From the NCBI GenBank assembly GCA_964566055.1, contig CAZMHI010000010.1, positions 1 through 64,000 on the forward strand: a stretch of 64,000 bases of DNA. Reading direction: 5' to 3'. The DNA is from TMED23 sp964566055 (GTDB lineage Bacteria; Pseudomonadota; Alphaproteobacteria; Rhodospirillales; UBA2165). Every line of letters begins with the position of its first letter. Within the stretch, counting starts at the first letter, position 1. Both the position numbers and the translations under genes were made by a program. The notes under the pieces are model-generated. The model was not told where the DNA came from and ran no database searches. It was given only the letters and a program-made list of their open reading frames with translations. Shown piece after piece: positions 24,816-33,730 of the stretch.

Positions 24816-26093
24816 CTACATAACCTCACTAAAGGGCAAAAAGTCGATCAACTCGCCCTGTTTGATCCCCTCACACTCTTCCGGCAATTCGATCAAGCCA
24901 TCACTTTCAACCATCGACGAAATAATACCAGAACCATCGGCTTCATACTTTATCGCCACTGGCTTGCCGGCGCCATCTAGTTCAAGTCTTGCCCTCAGCC
25001 ATTCCCGCCGCCCGGGCTTTTTCTTAAATTCAAAGCCCGCCGGTACCTGGTACAAATTAGGCTCCAGCTCATTGGCGCCAGACAAAAGCAATATCAGCGG
25101 GCGGGCTATGCGCAAAAAGGTCACCATGACGGCGACCGGATTACCGGGCAAGCCGACAAAGGGCACCTGCACCCCTTCCCGTTCGATATGACCGAGCGCT
25201 ATAGGACGTCCCGGCTTAATCGCCAAGTTCCAGAAATTAAGAGCGCCCAAGTCTTCAACAATGCCTTTGATGTGATCCTCTTCACCCTTGGAAACACCGC
25301 CCGAGGTCACCAATAGATCATGATCATCGGCAGCCTGCCAAAGGCCAGCCCGGATATCACCGGGCACATCCGGAAAAATACCAACATCAGTGACGTCACA
25401 GCCGAGGCGCTCCAGCATCGAAATAATCGAATAGCGGTTGGCATCATAAATGCAGCCGGCTTCCAGCGGTGCACCGACATCCTGAATTTCGTCACCGGTT
25501 GAGAACACGGCTACCCGCAAGCGGCGGCACACTTCTATTTCGGCATAGCCCAATGAGGCTGCCATGGAGATATCCTGCGGACGTAATTTGTGGCCGGCTG
25601 TTAAGATGACATCGCCGGTTTTAACGTCTTCACCCCGTTTCCGGCGGTTGGCATGCTGTTTAATACCTGCCGGTAAAATAACATCGTCGCCATCAACTTT
25701 GATATCTTCGACCATAAAGATCGTGTCCGGGCCGTCATCCTCGTCACCTTCAGGAACCGGCGCACCGGTAAATATCTGCACCGCTTCGCCGCGCTTGGCA
25801 GCCCTCTCCAACGGATGGCCTGCGGCAATGCGTCCGGTCACCGGCAGTTTAGTTTCAGCATCGCCGTTTAGATCATCGAAATAAACTGCATAGCCATCGA
25901 CAGCTGAATTGTCATGGGGCGGGATATCGTGCTGAGCCGACAGCTCGCTGGCTAAAATACGGCCTAAGGCATCGCGTACCGGAACTTTTTCAGATTGGCC
26001 GATGCCACCGAGCACTTCTGAAAAACGCGCAATCGCTTCGGCGACCGTGATCGGTTCCTCTGAGGCTCTAAAGCAATCGTCCAATTCACTCAT
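24816..26093 (-). CDS. moeA: Molybdopterin molybdotransferase
   Basis: 425 aa. Inserts molybdate into adenylated molybdopterin. The conserved parts are DIPPHDNSAVDGYAVYF, AGHPLERAAKRGEAVQIFTGAPVPEG, FSTGDEIQDVGAPLEAGCIYDANRYSI, LLVTSGGVSKGEEDHIK and KPGRPIALGHI followed by FVGLPGNPVAVMVTF. Full length for the family (Glp/MoeA). Part of mobB-moeA-moaD-moaE with only 3-bp gaps. Confidence 0.96.
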   Translation of the reverse strand: MSELDDCFRASEEPITVAEAIARFSEVLGGIGQSEKVPVRDALGRILASELSAQHDIPPHDNSAVDGYAVYFDDLNGDAETKLPVTGRIAAGHPLERAAKRGEAVQIFTGAPVPEGDEDDGPDTIFMVEDIKVDGDDVILPAGIKQHANRRKRGEDVKTGDVILTAGHKLRPQDISMAASLGYAEIEVCRRLRVAVFSTGDEIQDVGAPLEAGCIYDANRYSIISMLERLGCDVTDVGIFPDVPGDIRAGLWQAADDHDLLVTSGGVSKGEEDHIKGIVEDLGALNFWNLAIKPGRPIALGHIEREGVQVPFVGLPGNPVAVMVTFLRIARPLILLLSGANELEPNLYQVPAGFEFKKKPGRREWLRARLELDGAGKPVAIKYEADGSGIISSMVESDGLIELPEECEGIKQGELIDFLPFSEVM

Positions 26094-26096
26094 AAT

Positions 26097-26606
26097 TTAA
26101 GCCGCCTTTAAACTGCAACGTTCAAGAATAAAATCAGCGACACCGGTAACATCATTTAAGTCCAGCACCGGCACGGAAAGGCCCGTTAAAGCTTCGTCAC
26201 TGGCGACGGCGACTATTTCCGGGTCATCCGTTTGCAGTAAAGGCTTGCCGACCGAGGGCCGATGAATTTCCATTTTAGCATGGGAGTGCCACTTAAAACC
26301 CTCCACCAGCAACAGATCAACAGGCGTCATGCGGGCAATGAGTTCATCAACACTGGGCTCATCTTCATCGCGCACTTCATGCATCAAGGCCCATCTTTGT
26401 GAGGCGGAAATCATCACCTCACTGGCGCCGGCTTGGCGGTGCTCATAGGAATCCTTGCCCGGTACATCAATATCAAACTCATGATGGGCGTGTTTCATTG
26501 TCGAAACTGTTAAGCCACGGCTGACAAATTCCGGAATAAGTTTAACAATTAGTGTCGTTTTACCGCTGCCACTCCAGCCGGCGAGACCAAAAATCTTCAT
26601 CATCAT
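26097..26606 (-). CDS. mobB: Molybdopterin-guanine dinucleotide biosynthesis adaptor MobB
   Basis: 169 aa GTP-binding adaptor with the Walker A GWSGSGKTTLIVKLIP at the N-terminus, the block STMKHAHHEFDIDVPGKDSYEHRQAGASEV, and DLLLVEGFKWHSHAKMEIHR. MobB assists MobA, which is not in the window. Three ATG codons are stacked at the start; the first overlaps the pgsA stop by 4 bp. The presence of mobB suggests that dinucleotide forms of the cofactor are made. Confidence 0.94.
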   Translation of the reverse strand: MMMKIFGLAGWSGSGKTTLIVKLIPEFVSRGLTVSTMKHAHHEFDIDVPGKDSYEHRQAGASEVMISASQRWALMHEVRDEDEPSVDELIARMTPVDLLLVEGFKWHSHAKMEIHRPSVGKPLLQTDDPEIVAVASDEALTGLSVPVLDLNDVTGVADFILERCSLKAA

Positions 26607-27238
26607 GCCGCCGGTTGTTTCTCTTCTGTATCGGACAGGGAATCAACTTTTTCCGCCGCCTCAATTTTCTGACTATCCATTTCATCAACATGACGAAGCC
26701 CGGCGCGGAGATAATCATAACCGGTGATCAAAGTCAGCACAGCGGCAATCCAAAGGCCAACGACACCGACATCCGTCGTCGACATCGGTCCAAACATCGG
26801 CCCAGCCGGACCAACCATCAAAAATCCGAGCATCAGCATTTGTAGGGTTGTCTTATATTGAGCGAGGCGGCTTACCGGTACACTGACCCGGGCACCAGCC
26901 AGAAACTCCCTTAATCCCGAGACCAGCAATTCTCGGCACAATATGACCACGGCAGGAAGTATCGCAATGCCTGGAATGCGGTCGAAGGCAACCAGCATCA
27001 AGATCAGGGAAGACACTAATAGTTTATCGGCAATTGGATCGAGAAATTTACCGAGAGCCGATTGCTGCTTCATGGCGCGGGCCAAATAGCCGTCAAAAAA
27101 ATCTGTCGCCCCGGCAAATGTCAGGATCGCCAGACCTAGCCAATTACCGAGCGGCGATTCAAGATAGAACGTAGCAACCAGTAACGGAATTGACGCTATA
27201 CGGGACAGTGTCAAAAGGTTGGGTATATTCGTTAACAT
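26603..27238 (-). CDS. pgsA: CDP-diacylglycerol-glycerol-3-phosphate 3-phosphatidyltransferase
   Basis: 211-aa membrane enzyme for phosphatidylglycerol synthesis. The CDP-alcohol phosphotransferase motif D-G-x2-A-R-x8-G-x3-D-x3-D is complete: DGYLARAMKQQSALGKFLD then PIAD. It opens NIPNLLTLSRIASIPLLVATF, the family start, and has about four more hydrophobic segments. It follows uvrC, the widespread uvrC-pgsA pair, and overlaps mobB. Confidence 0.96.
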   Translation of the reverse strand: MLTNIPNLLTLSRIASIPLLVATFYLESPLGNWLGLAILTFAGATDFFDGYLARAMKQQSALGKFLDPIADKLLVSSLILMLVAFDRIPGIAILPAVVILCRELLVSGLREFLAGARVSVPVSRLAQYKTTLQMLMLGFLMVGPAGPMFGPMSTTDVGVVGLWIAAVLTLITGYDYLRAGLRHVDEMDSQKIEAAEKVDSLSDTEEKQPAA

Positions 27239-27272
27239 CGATTAGTGCCTATAAAATCCTATTACCTACTGG

Positions 27273-29201
27273 TTATTCTTCCGGATGGAACCAATCATAA
27301 ATTTTAACCGCCATGGCCCGGCTGATACCATCGACAGTTTCCAGGTCTGTTAAACCGGCTTGAGCGACGGCGCGAGCCGATCCGAAGTGGTGTAATAGCG
27401 CCTTTTTACGCATTCCGCCAACCCCTTGAATCTCATCCAACGGGGAACGCTCTATCCGTTTACCACGGCGCGCCCGGTGGGTGCCAATCGCAAAGCGGTG
27501 AGCTTCATCTCTCAACCGCTGCAGAAAGTATAGGACAGGATCACGGCTGTCCAAGCTAAAGGGCTGTTTCCCGGGCAAAAACAGCCTTTCCCGCCCAGCG
27601 TTGCGGTCCGGTCCCTTGGCGATAGCGGCCACACCAACGTCACGAACACCAAGCTCTTCAAATACTTCGAGCGCCACTGAAAGATGACCAGCCCCGCCAT
27701 CTATTAATATGAGATCAGGCCACTGGCCGTCTTTGCGGTCCGGGTCTTCTTTGAGCGCCCTCGAAAACCGGCGGGTCAGCACTTCCCGCATCATGGCGTA
27801 ATCATCGCCGGCCTGCGCGTCACCCGGAGCAGCTTCGGGCAAGACTGTGCGGATATTAAATTTACGATAGGCGTTTTTGACAAAGCCTTCAGGCCCGGCG
27901 ACGATCATGCCACCAACCGCGTTAGTGCCGCCGGTATGGCTGTTGTCATAAACTTCGATCCGGTCTGGTGGCGCCTCAAGAGCAAACGGCTCCACCAGCG
28001 CTTCCAAAAGTTTTCGCTGTGAGGCACTTTCGGCCATGCGGCGGCCAAGTGCCTTGCGCGCATTCTCCATTGCCATACCAATGAGATTTTTCTTCTCACC
28101 CCGGCTTGGTATTTCGATCCGGACTTTACGCTCGGCCCGATTGCTTAAAGCTTGGGTGAGGATGGTTTTTTCCGGCACTGCCTCGCTCAGCAATAATAAT
28201 TTAGGCGGTACCTTATTGGCATAAAACTGACCAATAAAGGCTTCAAGAATTTGACCGCTATCGGCATCCGAGGGATGGCTTGGGTAATAGGCGCGGTTAC
28301 CATAGTTACAGCCGGCGCGAAGGAAAAATACCTGAATACAAGTTTGGCCACCGGCTTGATACAAGCCGATGATATCCGCCTCATCAACATGAGCGGCGTG
28401 GATGTCCTGATGCGCCTGAATTGAGGTCATAGCGTGTATTCTATCCCGGATTTCCGCCGCTTTTTCATATTCCTGAGCATCGCTAGCAGTTTGCATATCA
28501 GCCGCTAATTGTTTCTGAATAGCGACGGATTTACCGGTCAAAAAGTCCCGCGCCTGGTCGACCAGAGCGAGATATTGCGGCCGGTCCATAATATCGACGC
28601 AAGGCGCCGCACAGCGTTTAATCTGATAAAGCAAACAGGGTCGCGTGCGGGCAGCAAATACAGCATCGGTGCAGGAGCGCAACAGAAAGGCGCGCTGGAG
28701 AACAGCGAGTGATTGGTTGACGGCGCCGGCGGAAGCAAAGGGGCCAAAATATTCGCCCTTGCGTTTTCGCGCTCCCCGATGTTTGAGCACCTGCGGATAG
28801 TCATGATCTCCGGTGATTAAAATCGCCGGAAAAGATTTATCGTCCCGCAATAAAATATTATAGCGCGGCGCCAATTTCTTAATTAGATTGGCTTCAAGCA
28901 GCAAAGCCTCGGCTTCGGTATGGGTCGTCACAAACTCCATCGAGCGCGTCAAATTGATCATGCGCTTGATGCGGATCGATTGCCGATTGAGATTGGTATA
29001 ATTGGCGACCCGCTTCTTGAGATTTTTTGCCTTGCCAACATAGAGCACATCGCCCTTGTCATTTATCATGCGATAAACACCCGGATTGCCGGGCAAAGTT
29101 TTAAGATGGCCGCGAATGACTTCGACTCCCAACATCGAAGTCTTTGCAACTGAACCGTTTTCAGCGGCCACTTGATCTATAATGTCTTCGGTTTTGCTCA
29201 T
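27273..29201 (-). CDS. uvrC: Excinuclease ABC subunit C
   Basis: 642 aa. Makes both incisions in nucleotide excision repair. The N-terminal GIY-YIG nuclease domain (GNPGVYRMINDKGDVLYVGKAKNLKKRV), a Cys-rich region (RPCLLYQIKRCAAPC), the UVR motif (QKQLAADMQTASDAQEYEKAAEIRDRI), the RNase H-like domain (EVYDNSHTGGTNAVGGMIV, LILIDGGAGHLSVA) and tandem helix-hairpin-helix motifs at the end (IQGVGGMRKKALLHHFGS) are all present. Full length. A long A+T-rich spacer precedes it. Confidence 0.97.
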   Translation of the reverse strand: MSKTEDIIDQVAAENGSVAKTSMLGVEVIRGHLKTLPGNPGVYRMINDKGDVLYVGKAKNLKKRVANYTNLNRQSIRIKRMINLTRSMEFVTTHTEAEALLLEANLIKKLAPRYNILLRDDKSFPAILITGDHDYPQVLKHRGARKRKGEYFGPFASAGAVNQSLAVLQRAFLLRSCTDAVFAARTRPCLLYQIKRCAAPCVDIMDRPQYLALVDQARDFLTGKSVAIQKQLAADMQTASDAQEYEKAAEIRDRIHAMTSIQAHQDIHAAHVDEADIIGLYQAGGQTCIQVFFLRAGCNYGNRAYYPSHPSDADSGQILEAFIGQFYANKVPPKLLLLSEAVPEKTILTQALSNRAERKVRIEIPSRGEKKNLIGMAMENARKALGRRMAESASQRKLLEALVEPFALEAPPDRIEVYDNSHTGGTNAVGGMIVAGPEGFVKNAYRKFNIRTVLPEAAPGDAQAGDDYAMMREVLTRRFSRALKEDPDRKDGQWPDLILIDGGAGHLSVALEVFEELGVRDVGVAAIAKGPDRNAGRERLFLPGKQPFSLDSRDPVLYFLQRLRDEAHRFAIGTHRARRGKRIERSPLDEIQGVGGMRKKALLHHFGSARAVAQAGLTDLETVDGISRAMAVKIYDWFHPEE

Positions 29202-29576
29202 CTCAATCAGCAGATTAATAGAATATACTCAGTTTCGCCCGATATATCCCCAACACTATCCACGATTCTTGTGGATAACTTTGTTGAAAATATTCTTCTC
29301 AGCGGGTTTTCCGAAATTTCCATTTCGTTTTTCTCAAATCGCGTAAAAAAGAGGCATAATTTATAAACTGTTGTTTTTAAAAGACAAAACAATATTCATT
29401 TTATACACTCGTGTTACAAACTGTAACATTTTGATAAATGCGTTAAATAAGGCAAAAAAAGGCAGGGTGTGCAAAACTTTAACGAATTGACCGACTATAA
29501 AAGTCAAAATGAAATCCGGAAAAGTCTAAATGAATTAAGGACTTGGCAGAATTGTAACAATTATTAGTTACTTAAA
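29202..29576. other. 375-bp A+T-rich intergenic region with DnaA-box-like sites
   Basis: No convincing gene lies here. It contains a perfect DnaA-box match on the minus strand (TGTGGATAA, 29270-29278) next to a weaker inverted one (CTATCCACG, 29256-29264), the palindrome GTTAC-AAACT-GTAAC near 29413-29427, another TTGTAACAA near 29551, and several A/T runs. It must carry the uvrC promoter and probably the 3' end of the folB transcript. Too small and too poor in boxes for a convincing replication origin. Confidence 0.5.
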
Positions 29577-29999
29577 TCAGGCCTCTTCAGACCGAAATCT
29601 TTCGATCTCAACACCGGCACTTGCGGCATCTTCAAAAACATCGAGCTTCTCAATCCGCACCCGGGCCGCCTGTACGCGCTCATCATTGAGGCACATATCG
29701 GCAATTCGCTCAGCTAAAGTCTCAACCAGATTGACATGTCCGTTCGTAACCATGGTCCGAATGCCATCGGCAACATCTTCGTAACTGACGACATCAGACA
29801 GCCGGTCTTCAACTGCCGCCGGTGTTTCCTTTACGGCCAGATCAAGATTGATACGCAGGCGCTGAGGTTTTTTCTTTTCGTGGGTATGAACACCAATAAG
29901 TCCGGTGAGTATCAGATCGCGGATAAAGACATGGCGAACCGATGTATGGGCATCTGCAATACGAAAAGCATGAACGACATTTGAGTCAGAAGCTGTCAT
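29577..29999 (-). CDS. folB: Dihydroneopterin aldolase
   Basis: 140 aa. Cleaves 7,8-dihydroneopterin in folate synthesis. Typical blocks are FIRDLILTGLIGVHTHEKKKPQRLRINLDLAV, SYEDVADGIRTMVTNGHVNLVETLAERIADMCL and VRIEKLDVFEDAASAGVEIER. It follows the SDR/pteridine-reductase-like gene by 14 bp, a linkage that supports a pterin role for both. It lies upstream of the long A+T-rich spacer. Confidence 0.93.
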   Translation of the reverse strand: MTASDSNVVHAFRIADAHTSVRHVFIRDLILTGLIGVHTHEKKKPQRLRINLDLAVKETPAAVEDRLSDVVSYEDVADGIRTMVTNGHVNLVETLAERIADMCLNDERVQAARVRIEKLDVFEDAASAGVEIERFRSEEA

Positions 30000-30013
30000 A
30001 AAAATTTTCCTAT

Positions 30014-30784
30014 TTACTCATCAGGCAAACTTGACTGGCCGGGTTGAGCCCAGCCGAGATGCTGACCGGAATCTAAAGATAACAATTGCCCTGTCATTGA
30101 GGGAGTAGCAAGGATAAATCTCACCGCCGCACAAATTTCTTTGGGATCAACTTGAGCCTGCAACGGCGTCAGTTCGATTTGACGCTCAAATTGATCGTCG
30201 GTTTGACGTGATGACGGCAATGTCGGACCAGGCCCGATGGCATTTACGCGAATTTTAGGCGCCAATGCCAGCGCCGTCGTCTGAGTGAGGGTCCAGAGCG
30301 CCGATTTACTCAACGTATAGCTGGTAAAATAGGGTGTCAGATTACCAACTCTTTGGTCTACTATGTTGATAATATTAGCTTTATTATCTTTTGGCAGATT
30401 TTCGGCCAGACTTTGCGTCAGCACGAATGGTGCCCGTAAATTAACCGCCATATGGCCGTCCCAGGACTGCTTGGTGGCGCTTAAAACGCTATCTTCTTCG
30501 AAAATAGAGGCATTATTGATGACACAAGTGACGGTTCCAAGCTGGTCAGATATGGCCGGGATCATTGCTGCTACAACAGCCTCATCAGCGAGGTCTGCCG
30601 GCACTGATATTGCCTTGCCGCCGGCAGCTGATATTTCCGAAACAACGTTCTCTGCTTCTTCGGCTGAGCCGTTGTAATGCACCGCAACCTGCCAACCATC
30701 CTCGGCCAAGGCAAAGGCGATCTCGCGGCCAATCCGTTTGGCGCCGCCAGTGACCAGTGCTGTTCCAATTGAATTTTCAGTCAT
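30014..30784 (-). CDS. SDR oxidoreductase, FolM/pteridine reductase-like
   Basis: About 256 aa from ATG 30784; a GTG at 30805 gives a slightly longer form. Classical short-chain dehydrogenase with TALVTGGAKRIGREIA (the TGxxxRIG variant with Arg favours NADPH, as in pteridine reductases), INNASIF, and the catalytic Y-x3-K in SYTLSKSALW. The motif VTGGAKRIG and neighbour folB suggest dihydromonapterin/dihydrofolate reductase FolM activity. It is a general SDR if that inference fails. Confidence 0.85.
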   Translation of the reverse strand: MTENSIGTALVTGGAKRIGREIAFALAEDGWQVAVHYNGSAEEAENVVSEISAAGGKAISVPADLADEAVVAAMIPAISDQLGTVTCVINNASIFEEDSVLSATKQSWDGHMAVNLRAPFVLTQSLAENLPKDNKANIINIVDQRVGNLTPYFTSYTLSKSALWTLTQTTALALAPKIRVNAIGPGPTLPSSRQTDDQFERQIELTPLQAQVDPKEICAAVRFILATPSMTGQLLSLDSGQHLGWAQPGQSSLPDE

Positions 30785-30836
30785 CAGGAGAGAATGAGAG
30801 ATCACTGCTCAGATGGCAAGCCCTCACCGTATTGAA

Positions 30837-31811
30837 TTAGGCGGGGATGAGAGTCTCGACGCCATAGCCAATGGCTGCGATGTAAACGAGATAAGCCGCA
30901 AAGAATAGGCCCGCTTCAAGGCGGCCGAGTTGTTCGCGGCGGCCAATCATATAAGGCATCAGGATCAAAGTCGCCGCCGCCATAATCCAGATATCAAAAT
31001 TTACCACCCGGGCCGGAACTTCCATCGGCGTGACTACGGCGACAACACCAACGATGCCGACGACATTAAAGATATTACTGCCAACGACATTACCGACAGC
31101 GACATCGGCGTGTTTGCGAATAGCCGCGACAACAGAGGCAGCAAGTTCTGGCAAAGATGTGCCAAAGGCGATCACTGTCAGTCCGATAACTGCTTCATCA
31201 ACGCCAAAAGTCCGGGCAATGGCGACGCCACCTTCGACCAGTATATCCGCTCCATAGATCAATCCAGCAAAGCCAATCACTAAAAAAACCAGTATTTTCA
31301 ACAAGCTATGAGGAACACCTTCAATTTCATCGACCTCATGTTCATACATTTCTCCGGCCGCATCGACGCCCTGTTTCTCGCGCATATAAGAGTACAAAAG
31401 AAAGCCGATGAAATAGACAAGCAGCACCAAGCCGCCAATCAAATCAATCTCACCCCGATAGGTGAGCGCCATAAACAACCCGGTGCCGAGCATCAGCATC
31501 CAGCCATCCCGTTTAAGCGCTCCCGGCTCATTGGCAATCGGCATCAGCAAGCCGGCAACACCCAGGACCAGGAGAATATTAGCGACGTTACTGCCGACGA
31601 CATTACCAATCGCCAGTCCCGACGATCCGGAAAGTGCGGCATTTAAGGACACGAGCAACTCCGGTGCCGAAGTGCCAAAAGCAACGACGGTCATGCCGAC
31701 CACGAGTTTTGAGATACCAAATTTTTCCGCCAGTCCGACCGCACCGCGCAGCATGATTTCCGCCCCGGCCAGGAGCAGAACAAAGCCAGCGATAACTTGA
31801 AAATACATCAT
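30837..31811 (-). CDS. Calcium/sodium antiporter, CaCA family (YrbG-like)
   Basis: 324-aa membrane protein with ten or so hydrophobic segments and the two inverted alpha repeats of cation/Ca2+ exchangers: VVAFGTSAPELLVSLNAALSG with AIGNVVGSNVANI, and IAFGTSLPELAASVVAAIRK with AVGNVVGSNIFNV. The GTSxPE acidic residues bind the cation. A cytoplasmic loop rich in acidic residues (AAGEMYEHEVDEIEGVP) splits the halves. It stands alone between folM-like and pirin genes. Confidence 0.94.
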   Translation of the reverse strand: MMYFQVIAGFVLLLAGAEIMLRGAVGLAEKFGISKLVVGMTVVAFGTSAPELLVSLNAALSGSSGLAIGNVVGSNVANILLVLGVAGLLMPIANEPGALKRDGWMLMLGTGLFMALTYRGEIDLIGGLVLLVYFIGFLLYSYMREKQGVDAAGEMYEHEVDEIEGVPHSLLKILVFLVIGFAGLIYGADILVEGGVAIARTFGVDEAVIGLTVIAFGTSLPELAASVVAAIRKHADVAVGNVVGSNIFNVVGIVGVVAVVTPMEVPARVVNFDIWIMAAATLILMPYMIGRREQLGRLEAGLFFAAYLVYIAAIGYGVETLIPA

Positions 31812-31891
31812 GCCGCAAAAACCTTTTGGTCCACCAATTCTATTTTATTGTTAGGTATCACTTACGCGGCAAAGGTTAAACTTTCGATAAT

Positions 31892-32590
31892 TCAACCAAG
31901 ATCGAACAGCAAAAACTCGCTGGTCTCGGAAGCTGAAATTTCAAGAACAGTTTCTTCAGTGATGGCTGCGCCATCCCCCACGGCCATGGCTGTACCATTT
32001 ATTTCAAGGGCGCCCGACGCCAATTGCAGCCAAATTCCACGCCCCGCAGCTACTTGATGGGTTACTTTGTCGCCCGGAGACAGAATACTGGCATAAAGCT
32101 CGACATCCTGGTGGATCGTGACGCTATCGCCCCGGCCATTGCGCGAACCCACTAGATGAAGCTTGCCATCACGGGCGCCTTCCGGTATCTCATTTTGCTC
32201 ATAACCTGGCTTAATTCCGCCCTTTTCCGGCAAAATCCAGATTTGAAAGAAGCGATTACGGGTATCTGCTGACGGGTTGTGTTCACTGTGGAGCACGCCG
32301 GTGCCGGCGCTCATGCGCTGGATTTCACCTGGCCGGATAATCGAGCCGTTGCCCATATCGTCTTTATGCGCCAGCTCACCTTCGAGAATATAAGAAATGA
32401 TTTCCATATCCTGATGACTGTGAGTGCCGAAACCAGTGCCGGGCTGAATTTGATCTTCATTGATGACCCGGAGATTGCCAAAACCCATCTGCTCGGGATC
32501 ACTGTAATCGGCAAAGGAAAAAGTATGTTGCGAATGCAGCCAGTCCAATTCGGCCAGACCACGGTCTTCACTTTTTCTGATGGTGATCAT
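31892..32590 (-). CDS. Pirin-family protein
   Basis: 232 aa, YhaK-type bicupin. The N-terminal cupin carries the pirin metal motif: HSQHTFSFADY, GFGTHSHQDMEIISYILEGELAHKDDMGN and MSAGTGVLHSEHNPS. The C-terminal half is a second cupin without metal ligands. Some pirins have quercetin dioxygenase activity; role here unknown. It starts 1 bp downstream of the tgt stop and is likely cotranscribed with queA-tgt. Confidence 0.93.
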   Translation of the reverse strand: MITIRKSEDRGLAELDWLHSQHTFSFADYSDPEQMGFGNLRVINEDQIQPGTGFGTHSHQDMEIISYILEGELAHKDDMGNGSIIRPGEIQRMSAGTGVLHSEHNPSADTRNRFFQIWILPEKGGIKPGYEQNEIPEGARDGKLHLVGSRNGRGDSVTIHQDVELYASILSPGDKVTHQVAAGRGIWLQLASGALEINGTAMAVGDGAAITEETVLEISASETSEFLLFDLG

Positions 32591-33730
32591 TTATCTCTCC
32601 TTTAACAGGGGCTCGATATCGCCGTCTTTCTTGTCGTCGTGAAAGCGCGCAATGAACTCGTCGAGGGTGCCCTCGCCGATGCTTTTCCTCAGCCACCACA
32701 TTAGGTCCTGATAATAGTGAACATTATGCCAGGTCAGCAGCATCGGTCCGAGAATTTCCTGCGCTTTAACCAGATGATGGATATAGGCGCGGCTGTAATT
32801 TTTGCAAGCCGGGCAATTGCATTTGTCATCAAGCGGCCGGTGATCATCTGCGTGGCGGGCATTGCGGATATTCACTTCGCCCTGACGGGTAAAGGCCTTG
32901 CCGGTGCGCCCGGAGCGGGTCGGCATCACACAGTCAAACATATCGATACCCCGCGAGACGGCGCCAACGATATCAGCCGGAGTGCCGACACCCATCAAAT
33001 AGCGTGGTTTGTCCGACGGCATTTGCGGCATCAGATCGTCCAAGACTTGAAACATCACCTCTTGCGGCTCGCCTACCGCCAAACCGCCGATCGCCAGTCC
33101 GTGAAAATCCATATCTATCAAACCCTTAGCGGATTGCTCCCGGAGATCAGCAAAGACGCCGCCTTGGACAATACCGAACACGCCGTAGCCCAGCCGGTCA
33201 TCGAAAGCTGCTTTTGAGCGCTCCGCCCAGCGCAGCGAGAGCTGCATCGATTCATCAATTATTTTTTTGTCATCCGTATGGGCCGGACATTCATCCAACT
33301 GCATGGTGATATCTGCATCCAGTTTGCGCTGAATATCAATTGAGGATTCCGGTGTCAGTTCAAACTTGCGGCCATCGATATGCGATTGAAAGGTTACGCC
33401 GTCCTCAGTCATTTTGCGTAACTTGGAAAGTGACATCACTTGAAAGCCGCCTGAATCGGTCAAGATTGGCCCGGGCCAGTTCATGAATTTATGCAGGCCG
33501 CCCAAGCGCTCAACCCGGTCCGCGCCCGGCCGCAGCATCAAGTGATAAGTATTACCGAGCACAATCTGGGCACCGGTTTCGGCGACCGAGTCCGGCGTCA
33601 TCGCTTTGACCGTACCGGCGGTGCCCACCGGCATAAAGGCCGGCGTATCAATGACACCGTGGGCGGTTGCCACTTGGCCTAGGCGAGCGGCGCCATCCGT
33701 GGCGCTAACAGTGTAGGAAAAATTGGTCAT
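32591..33730 (-). CDS. tgt: tRNA-guanine (queuine) transglycosylase
   Basis: 379 aa. Exchanges guanine-34 of GU(N) tRNAs for preQ1 in queuosine synthesis. Visible motifs: LGNTYHLMLRPG, SDSGGFQVMSLSKLRK (Asp general acid region), FGIVQGGVF, VGEPQEVMF, the nucleophile Asp in FDCVMPTRSGRTGKAF, and zinc ligands CNCPAC followed by His in LLTWHN. The first four bases overlap the queA end, giving coupled translation. Confidence 0.97.
   Translation of the reverse strand: MTNFSYTVSATDGAARLGQVATAHGVIDTPAFMPVGTAGTVKAMTPDSVAETGAQIVLGNTYHLMLRPGADRVERLGGLHKFMNWPGPILTDSGGFQVMSLSKLRKMTEDGVTFQSHIDGRKFELTPESSIDIQRKLDADITMQLDECPAHTDDKKIIDESMQLSLRWAERSKAAFDDRLGYGVFGIVQGGVFADLREQSAKGLIDMDFHGLAIGGLAVGEPQEVMFQVLDDLMPQMPSDKPRYLMGVGTPADIVGAVSRGIDMFDCVMPTRSGRTGKAFTRQGEVNIRNARHADDHRPLDDKCNCPACKNYSRAYIHHLVKAQEILGPMLLTWHNVHYYQDLMWWLRKSIGEGTLDEFIARFHDDKKDGDIEPLLKER

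Noticed and set aside
29256..29278. Replication origin at the inverted DnaA-box-like pair
   Set aside because: Only one perfect and one weak box, no cluster, and none of the genes usually beside alphaproteobacterial origins nearby.
29207..29392. Short minus-strand frame in the spacer upstream of uvrC
   Set aside because: Low-complexity A+T-rich translation with no start signal; it overlaps the probable uvrC promoter.
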